NCBI GenBank assembly: GCA_945910005.1 | Contig: OX246744.1 | Location: 38,703,200 to 38,767,199, forward strand | Source: Isoperla grammatica | Taxonomy: Eukaryota > Arthropoda > Insecta > Plecoptera > Perlodidae | Length of the DNA stretch: 64,000 bases | Reading direction: 5' to 3' | Part shown: positions 57,246 to 64,000 of the stretch, in pieces | Layout of the letters: each line of letters starts with the position of its first letter | How positions within the stretch are numbered: the first letter of the stretch is position 1 | The notes under the pieces: generated by a model | Told to the model about the DNA's origin: nothing | The model's database searches: none | Seen by the model: only the letters and a program-made list of their open reading frames with translations | Translations under genes and position numbers: made by a program

Positions 57246-57380
57246 TGCAAAGCGAAAGTTTATCGTGAAATCTATATCTTCTTAACAGTAACACATACAT
57301 AGTGTTATACATAATTGGTAAAGAATATAAAATTATCGTGGGCAGCGCCGCCAGCGCGGCAACTTACCGCCGGCGCCAGC
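57246..57380 (+). repeat. Satellite-flanking direct repeat, right copy
   Basis: Partner of 43759-43893. It lies immediately after the last, decayed satellite monomers and is followed by unique sequence (AGTTTAGTTAATGCC). Confidence 0.9.
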
Positions 57381-57479
57381 AGTTTAGTTAATGCCTGTTC
57401 CAGTCGGACCAGGCAAAATTTGGGCTTTAACAGGCAGGCCACCGGGCATGTGCCCGGCTGCCCGGTGGGCCGGTCCGCC

Positions 57480-57800
57480 CTTGAACATATGGCTGCTTTT
57501 GGCCAACACATGGCTGCTTTGCTTATGGCCAACATATGGCTGCATTGTGCCATATGGCTGCCATATTGTAACTTCGAGGCATTGATATATGGCATTTACT
57601 TGGCTACATTGTGGATACCTCATGGCTACAAAACTCATGTGGCGACCATGACCGCCACAATTGCCATTTCTTGAACAATGGCCTACATATGGATATTACA
57701 TGGCTTCACCTGGTCATCTAGTGGTTAACTGGATGTTGACCACATGGCTGTTAAAGGGTGGACAGATGGCTACCGCTATGGCCATCACTTGGGTACCTTG
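57480..57800 (+). repeat. Degenerate CATATGGCTG minisatellite
   Basis: Variants of CATATGGC(T/C) occur about every 15-25 bp, for example ACATATGGCTGC, ACACATGGCTGC and CCATATGGCTGCC. This suggests an old short-period tandem repeat. No ORF of interest is present. Confidence 0.6.
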
Positions 57801-57831
57801 TGGACACCTTCTGAATTCTATTTGGGCAGTT

Positions 57832-59235
57832 TGTCCACCGCCTCGTACAGCCTCACTTACGCTTGTTGGCTAGTAGAAGATCACCGCGCATGCTTGGCGA
57901 GATTATACTACCCGACTACCATACGTTGACCGGTATGACGTGGCAGTTTGTCCACCGCCTCGTACAGCCACACTTACGCTTGTTGGCTAGTAGAAGATCA
58001 CCGCGCATGCTTGGCGAGATTATACTACCCGACTACCATACGTTGACCGGTATGACGTGGCAGTTTGTCCACCGCCTCGTACAGCCTCACTTACGCTTGT
58101 TGGCTAGTAGAAGATCACCGCGCATGCTTGGCGAGATTATACTACCCGACTACCATACGTTGACCGGTATGACGTAGCAGTTTGTCCACCGCCTCGTACA
58201 GCCTCACTTACGCTTGTTGGTTAGTAGAAGATCACCGCGCATGCTTGGCGAGATTATACTACCCGACTACCATACGTTGACCGGTATGACGTGGCAGTTT
58301 GTCCACCGCCTCGTACAGACTCACTTACGCTTGTTGGCTAGTAGAAGATCACCGCGCATGCTTGGCGAGATTATACTACCCGACTACCATACGTTGACCG
58401 GTACGACGTAGCAGTTTGTCCACCGCCTCGTACAGCCTCACTTACGCTTGTTGGTTAGTAGAAGATCACCGCGCATGCTTGGCGAGATTATACTACCCGA
58501 CTACCATACGTTGACCGGTACGACGTAGCAGTTTGTCCACCGCCTCGTACAGCCTCACTTACGCTTGTTGGCTATAGAAGATCACCGCGCATGTTTGGCG
58601 AGATTATACTACCCGACTACCATACGTTGACCGGTATAACGTGGCAGTTTGTCCACCGCCTCGTACAGCCTCACTTACGCTTGTTGGCTAGTAGAAGATC
58701 ACCGCGCATGCTTGGCGAGATTATACTACCCGACTACCATACGTTGACCGGTACGACGTAGCAGTTTGTCCACCGCCTCGTACAGCCTCACTTACGCTTG
58801 TTGGCTAGTAGAAGATCACCGCGCATGCTTGGCGAGATTATACTACCCGACTACCATACGTTGACCGGTATGACGTGGCAGTTTGTCCACCGCCTCGTAC
58901 AGCCTCACTTACGCTTGTTGGCTAGTAGAAGATCACCGCGCATGCTTGGCGAGATTATACTACCCGACTACCATACGTTGACCGGTATGACGTGGCAGTT
59001 TGCCCACCGCCTCGTACAGCCTCACTTACGCTTGTTGGCTAGTAGACGATCACCGCGCATGCTGGCGAGATTATACTACCCGACTACCATACGTTGAGCG
59101 GTATGACGTGGCAGTTTGTCCACCGCCTCGTACAGCCTCACTTACGCTTGTTGGCTAGAAGATCACCGCGCATGCTTAGCGAGATTATACTATCCGACTA
59201 CAATACGTTTACCCGATACGACGTGGTAGCCAAAC
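57832..59235 (+). repeat. 117-bp tandem repeat, about 12 copies
   Basis: Units contain CGCCTCGTACAGCCTCACTT, GTAGAAGATCACCGCGCATG and CATACGTTGACCGGTA. The string CCTCGTACAG is at 57841, 57958 and 58075, a period of 117 bp. As 117 = 39 x 3, a 39-residue repeat can stay in frame and short ORFs result. Single-base deletions and TAG changes break the frames, so coding is unlikely. Confidence 0.95.
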
Positions 59236-59374
59236 AACCACTATCGTTGGTTCTTTGCCCTGAGTTTATACTCAAAGGTCGATGGTCTCGAGATGAAAAA
59301 AGTTGTTATTCTCGAACGCAAATATTGATGGAGGCAAATAACGCTATCAATGTCATAGGTCAATGACGTACATC

Positions 59375-59772
59375 ATTTATTTATTTATTTTATTATTATT
59401 AAGCACAGTGTAGGGTACAAGGCCCTCTTTAGCTTGATGAGTGATAATTGATGAATAATAATGTGGAAGGGAGGAGGGGATACCTGGTACTGGCACGTAG
59501 CCTACTCCTGTTGATTAGTACAAAGGGGACCATCGGCTTTACGTCCCTTTCGAAAGGACGGCGTAGCTTTGACCAGTCATATAGGTTCCTCCACTTACCT
59601 GGACTGCCGAGCAGTTGACGAGAGGAACGAAGCTGTTACACAAGCTTTCGAACCCTCCAATCCGCTCTAACCAACGGCAACTAGTGTTTCAGAGGGGAGT
59701 GGTCATCCATCCACCTCCTGACCTAGCCCGAGGTTGCTTAACTTCGGTGTTCGTATGGGAACCGGCTAAATA
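59375..59772 (-). mobile_element. 5S rRNA-derived SINE (SINE3-like), minus strand
   Basis: On the minus strand the head reads GAACACCGAAGTTAAGCAAC, then CTCGGGCTAGGTCAGGAGG and TGGATGGATGACC. This aligns with the 5S rRNA internal promoter (A box, intermediate element and C box, GGAAGCTAAGC...GGATGGGAGACC). A tRNA-like stretch GTTGGTTAGAGCGGATTGG with GGGTTCGAAAGC follows. The body contains GGGACGTAAAGCCGATGGTC, and the tail is AATAATAATAAAATAAATAA. A chimeric 5S plus tRNA head is known from AmnSINE1-type elements. The body is unnamed. Confidence 0.7.
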
Positions 59773-59909
59773 ACAGACTGTCAATGGAAAGAAATGAATC
59801 ATAACAAAATATCATAATGTTATAGTATGAAGTAGAAACGATATTTCATTTAGGAACGTACGTTAGCAGTAGCACCGTTGAGTGAGTAATATAGGGTAGA
59901 GATTCGCAA

Positions 59910-59970
59910 CGCAATCAGCAGTTTGTCTACCGCCTTTTACTGCCCAACATGGCTTAGCTGGGTAGTAGAA
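59910..59970 (+). repeat. Isolated diverged 117-bp-repeat remnant
   Basis: GCAGTTTGTCTACCGCCTTT...GTAGTAGAAG is recognisably the first half of the 117-bp unit, 700 bp from the array, and leads directly into the GTGTGC tract. Confidence 0.6.
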
Positions 59971-60274
59971 GTGTGTGTGCGTGTGCGTGTGCGTGTGCGT
60001 GTGCGTGTGCGTGTGCGTGTGCGTGTGCGTGTGCGTGTGCGTGTGCGTGTGCGTGTGCGTGTGCGTGTGCGTGTGCGTGTGCGTGTGCGTGTGCGTGTGC
60101 GTGTGCGTGTGCGTGTGCGTGTGCGTGTGCGTGTGCGTGTGCGTGTGCGTGTGCGTGTGCGTGTGCGTGTGCGTGTGCGTGTGCGTGTGCGTGTGCGTGT
60201 GTGCGTGTGCGTGTGCGTGTGCGTGTGCGCGTGCGTGTGCGTGTGTGCGTGTGCGTCTGCGTGTGCGTGTGTAG
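59971..60274. repeat. (GTGTGC)n hexanucleotide microsatellite
   Basis: About 300 bp of alternating purine-pyrimidine GTGTGC units with few interruptions. Such sequence favours Z-DNA. The Cys-Ala, Val-Arg and His-Thr ORFs are artefacts. Confidence 0.95.
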
Positions 60275-60672
60275 TCACGCCAGTGATACACAGTTCTAGT
60301 CGGTGGGCACATATTGGCAATATAATCTGTGTTTATTCATATAGGCGGGTCTGAGAGCCGCGCAGGACGAATAAAGGTCATTGCCACTGATAAGAGATAA
60401 GCGACGGAGATGCTGTACTACAGTTCTGTTAATGGGGTAGGCCTACACTCGGACTATGACAATTCAGATTTATGGTAGGCTTAGACACAAACAGATAATT
60501 GCTTGGCGTAGGTTAGCTCCCTGGCAATAGTCCTATGCCTACACCTTTGCCATTTTAACTATTATTATCGTATTTAAGTTAAGCTTCATGGCCTAGACGT
60601 AAGCAGGATTTTCATGTCTTGCTACCATACGCCATTTTTAATTGTGGCACATGAATAACAAATCCCTTGCGC

Positions 60673-60830
60673 GCAGGGCCGGTTTTAGGATATTTTCTTG
60701 TGTTCGCGAGCAGTGAAAATGCCGCCTATATGGACTTTCCACTTGTATGTACTTGCGTCGGCCACAAGGGGTCTGGGGCAAAGCCCCAGCCGCCGGAGGC
60801 GGAAATATGTTAAGCTTTTTTCCCTTCAAG
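60673..60830 (+). mobile_element. Possible truncated hAT element
   Basis: CAGGGCCGGTTTTAGG at 60673 looks like a hAT terminus. 100 bp further the string GGGGTCTGGGGCAAAGCCCC with AGCCGCCGGAGGC follows, nearly the same as in the element at 1254. The opposite end was not found. Confidence 0.4.
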
Positions 60831-61279
60831 ATAGCCTGTAGTGATATCTGAGACAGATAATCAGTTTAGTTACTGAGTGGGTAGACTCTAAAAGTGAATT
60901 TATTTATTTTATTTATTTATGGGTTTGATTAAAGTGAGTAACAATATAAGCAATTTTGTTTGATAAATAAAAAATAGTTTAAAATAGAAACATAACTAGT
61001 GATGCCTGATGAGTGAATTAAATTCAATGCTATTCGTACTATTATGTATACATTTTTATTTTTTTTATTTTATTTTTTTTATATCTGCTCCCTGTGTCCA
61101 ACAATGAAGTCGGATGAATCTAACATAAAAAACAACTTACGTAGCGTTAGTGATGTACGGGCGGGAATATTTCCCGACCCCATATAAATTCCCAAAAGTA
61201 GGATATTTATGTTTTTCTTTTAATCAAATCAATTCCCAAATGAATGTATTCATTCCAGGTCATTATACATAAGTAGTAG

Positions 61280-62173
61280 GTGGTTACTAAAAAACTCGGC
61301 TCGAAACATTCATGCGGGCTTGACGAAGTTCCCGGGTCTCTTCTATCAAAATGCACCGACTTGATCTCTGGCCCTCTGGCTTACATAATAAACGAATCCT
61401 TTTCTGATGGCATTTTTCCCTCTAAACTGAAGACAGCGAAAATAATTCCCATTTTTAAACAGAAGGGGAAGAAGTCAGAAATGAATAATTATCGACCTAT
61501 CTCCCTTCTGTCCTCCTTCTCCAAAATATTTGAATACATCATACATGACAGACTACTATCTTTTCTAAATTATCACAACATTCTTTCCCCTAGCCAGCAT
61601 GGTTTCTTAAAAACCAAATCCACCACAAGTGCTCTCTTTAGTTTTCTTACCCCTCTTTACTCTGCCCTGGACAAAGGGGACCAAACCATAGGAATGTTCT
61701 ATGACATGACCAAGGCCTTCGACACTATTGACCACACTATTCTCCTAACAAAGCTGGACACCCTAGGTATTCGGGGTGCAGCTCTTAGCTGGATTTCCTC
61801 TTTCTTATCTGATCGGTTTCAGGTGGTAGAGATCCGCTCATCTAACAGCCAATCCTTCACTAAAACGCTCTCGAAACCTCTACCTGTTGTCTGTGGAGTA
61901 CCCCAAGGGTCAATTCTGGGACCCTTAGCATATATCCTGTATGTCAACGATCAGTCTGCCTCCTTAGACGAGGGTACTCACATCCAATATGCGGACGACT
62001 CGAGCCACCTCTTAACCCTTCCCAAACATCAACCTTTTCAGGACCTTCCCCCCTTAATAAACTCACATGTTGATAAAATGTCCTCATACTGCTTCATGAA
62101 TAAACTTACTATCTCGCGCTCCAAAACTGTCTATCTCTACTTTCATACTCACTACAAAATTCCTCCAGTATAA
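61280..62173 (+). pseudogene. LINE reverse transcriptase, N-terminal part
   Basis: 297 codons are open. SKHSCGLDEVPGSLLSKC (fingers) is followed by NNYRPISLLSSFSKIFEYII. Motif A is YDMTKAFDTIDHTILL, motif B is CGVPQGSILGPLAYILYVND and the catalytic YADD is at residues 237-240. The start is GTG after an in-frame stop, so there is no genuine initiator. A frameshift near 62160 ends the frame. Confidence 0.8.
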
Positions 62174-62823
62174 GCCCCCTCGTACGCCTTAACTCTGATA
62201 TAATCCCTCGCTCTCATACAGTAAAAGTCCTAGGCCTGTTTCTAAATGAAAATCTTGACTGGTCCAGCCATGTAAATCATGTCGCTAACAAAATCTTATC
62301 TGGGTGCTACTTGATTAGAAAGCTTAAACAGATAGTGCACCCCCCTGTCCTTTTGCTAGTTTACTTTGCCCATGTCCACTCCCACTTATCCTATGGTCTG
62401 CTTTTTTGGGCAGCCTCTCACCATGCCAATAGAATATTTATCCTCCAAAAGAGAGTTGTGCGTATCATTGCTGGTGTATCCAGGAAACATTCTTGCAGAG
62501 ATCTCTTCAAGAATCTGGGAATACTTACGCTGGCATGCACCCTGATCCAATCCGCTGCAATATTTGTCCGCACCAACCCAAATCTCTTCCCTCTTAACAC
62601 ATCAATACACTCCCATAACACCAGAGCCAGTCTCCAGGTCTACAGACCTTCCCACAACCTGACTCTTTTTTCTCAAGGTCCTGAATACCTTGCATCCACC
62701 CTCTACAATAAGCTCCCCAATCTCATTAAAACATCTCCCACCCTGCCCTCCTTCAAACACAACCTGAAAACATTTCTTTTATCCAACAGCTTTTACTCTT
62801 TAAAAGACTACCTCTGTGAGTGA
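62164..62823 (+). pseudogene. LINE reverse transcriptase, C-terminal part
   Basis: It continues the previous ORF in another frame: SSISPLVRL, VKVLGLFLNENLDWSSHV, then the SHLSYGLLFWA and ILQKRVVRIIAG motifs, and a C-terminus with LYNKLPNLIK and FKHNLKTFLL. One small indel separates the halves, so the copy is recently dead. Confidence 0.8.
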
Positions 62824-63251
62824 GCCTGCTTGTTAACAACTTATATCTAAGTAATTAAAATATAAATGTATCGTTATCTCGGCATCCACATTGTACCATA
62901 TATTGTATATCGATCTTGTCACCTTTTGTCACTTTATGCTTTGATCCTCAACTCAACTATGTGCCCTAATCTAATGTAATCTAATCTAATGTCTAATTTG
63001 TATCTAATGTATCTTATCTCATTTTATTCTTAGATTCAACTGGTTTAACCTTCCTGTAATCATAGGCTACTCAATTGCTTACCTTTTAAAGGCTTATATT
63101 TAAATGCCTACCTAGAATTAGAATTAGAATTAATATTTCCATGTAAGAATCTTGACGAAACCAATATTTGTATCTTGTACAAGTCGAATGGTGAATAAAT
63201 ATTATTATTATTATTATTATTATTAGGCCTACAATAAACCCGCTAGATATT

Positions 63252-63283
63252 GTTGTCGGTGGAGGGGGGTGGGGGGGTGGGTG
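63252..63283 (+). promoter_or_regulatory. G-quadruplex-capable G tract
   Basis: GGAGGGGGGTGGGGGGGTGG with a further G run gives four G runs of three or more, separated by single bases. The role is unknown. Confidence 0.5.
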
Positions 63284-63518
63284 CTGTGTGATAGTGATTA
63301 TACCTGCAGGTGAGTGATGTGTGTTTTGCAGTTCATGGGTGTCGCGATTATCCTCGTTGGAGGGAGGTGACGGCTACTGTGTCTTCATTGATATCGCGTC
63401 GTCACGCTTAGCCTCCTTGCGTGGTAAGGTTGTTTTCACATAGCTGTATGGTTGCATGTGTTTCTTGTATGTATGGTTTATTTTTGCTTGTTTGTCTATT
63501 TGTTTCCTTATAGTTGTT

Positions 63519-63790
63519 ACCGATAGAGGTGGCTCAGCGGTAAGACGCGAGACTCTAATTCGGGAGGTCGCCGGTTCGATTCCGGCCACCGGCAGTCCTG
63601 ACTGAAGTTTTTCCCGAGGTTTTCCTCAGTCGTAAAAGCGAATGCTGGGATTGAGTCATACTATCAGCCCTCGGACAATCCTTAACCCAACTATCCAAAC
63701 ACCCTAATAACCTAGTTAGTCACCTGAAGAGGGGCACATCAGGTAAAGCTGGTGTGCACCCTAGAACGGGTATTCCTACAAAAATTATTA
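63519..63790 (+). mobile_element. tRNA-derived SINE with 11-bp target duplication
   Basis: The head has an A box TGGCTCAGCGG and a perfect B box GGTTCGATTCC in tRNA-like spacing. The body contains CCCGAGGTTTTCCTCAG and AGCGAATGCTGGGATTGAG, a conserved SINE-body type seen widely in invertebrates. The 3' end is AAAAATTATTATTA. TTATAGTTGTT flanks both sides (63508-63518 and 63791-63801). The duplication is perfect, so the insertion is fairly young. Confidence 0.9.
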
Positions 63791-64000
63791 TTATAGTTGT
63801 TTCGTTTTCTTATTGCTGATACGTGGATTTGGCACTGTGCCCAATCACGTGGCGTTATTGTAACATGTGTTGTGTTATGTGGAATGAGTGCTTCGTAGCA
63901 GAATAGTGTTGTTACGCAAGTATGTTGTTCATTGCTGTCAGTGATTACGGATTGCTGAGTTGATGATAGTAAAGTCCTTAGTCGTAATGGGAAAAGCGAG

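Larger units (their letters stand above)
61270..63225 (+). mobile_element. LINE, 5'-truncated, frameshifted
   Basis: RT and C-terminal domains are in two frames, followed by a 3' UTR and an (ATT)n tail (about 63198-63225, after AATAAATATT). The element begins inside the RT fingers. It is distinct in sequence from the LINEs at 10687 and 32150. Confidence 0.8.

Noticed and set aside
43796..57250. Many minus-strand ORFs of 100-1608 codons with a repeated LHTAYYTRCTSSHCSLC pattern
   Set aside because: They are translations of the 62-bp satellite in every frame. The monomer has no minus-strand stops, and no start, promoter or composition evidence supports a protein.
59690..59772. Possible genuine 5S rRNA gene
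   Set aside because: Only the internal promoter region is similar. The 5' and 3' ends of 5S are missing, and it runs into a SINE body.
59863..60354. Cys-Ala, Cys-Val, Val-Arg and His-Thr repeat ORFs
   Set aside because: They are frames of the GTGTGC microsatellite.
63530..63595. Possible functional tRNA gene
   Set aside because: A and B boxes are good, but the acceptor stem does not pair, and the sequence continues into a SINE body with target duplications.

Overview
This is a eukaryotic genomic window, almost certainly from a marine invertebrate animal. The evidence is the many non-LTR retrotransposon (LINE) remnants with (ATT)n tails, tRNA-derived and 5S rRNA-derived SINEs, hAT and PIF/Harbinger DNA elements, runs of TAGGCC-type sequence and low coding density. 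Motif style fits a deuterostome such as an echinoderm, but nothing here fixes the phylum. No bacterial-type operons, CRISPR arrays or functional rRNA/tRNA genes are seen.

Only one convincing host gene is present: a single-exon reading frame on the minus strand (21972-23867). It joins an RCC1-type beta-propeller to a RING finger, a SIAH-type zinc finger and a Sina substrate-binding domain, so it is a probable E3 ubiquitin ligase of unusual architecture. A branch-point, pyrimidine-tract and AG signal lies directly before its ATG and suggests an upstream non-coding exon.

Layout. 0-5 kb: dispersed repeats and a non-autonomous hAT element. 5.1-8.2 kb: an LTR retrotransposon (minus strand) with LTRs that look identical and a gag-like ORF but no pol. 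8.2-10.7 kb: a 2.45-kb foldback-type element with long inverted arms made of ~278-bp units. 10.7-13.4 kb: a LINE with a long intact RT frame. 13.4-21.9 kb: microsatellites, LINE tails, a TIR pair 1.9 kb apart, and an element with a 14-bp flanking duplication. 21.9-24.3 kb: the RCC1-RING-Sina gene. 25-27.2 kb: a 161-bp tandem array apparently interrupted by a TTA-flanked element carrying a 31-bp minisatellite. 27-32.1 kb: a Charlie-like hAT MITE, a palindromic MITE copy and two elements with Harbinger-like N-terminal exon remnants. 32.1-36.8 kb: a broken LINE split by a hAT element with a perfect 8-bp duplication. 36.8-43.7 kb: TAGGCC repeats, another hAT element and several strong hairpins.

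43.9-57.2 kb: a large satellite of 62-bp monomers (about 190 copies). A LINE fragment interrupts it, near-identical ~140-bp direct repeats flank it, and it contains a ~3.2-kb higher-order duplication. 57.4-60.3 kb: an ATGGCC-rich minisatellite, a 117-bp tandem array, a 5S-derived SINE and a (GTGTGC)n tract. 60.6-63.8 kb: a possible hAT end, a third LINE (frameshifted) and a tRNA-derived SINE with an 11-bp target duplication.

The window is therefore a transposon and satellite landscape around one gene. Several insertions are datable against one another by nesting: hAT in LINE, LINE in satellite, and a TIR element in a tandem array.
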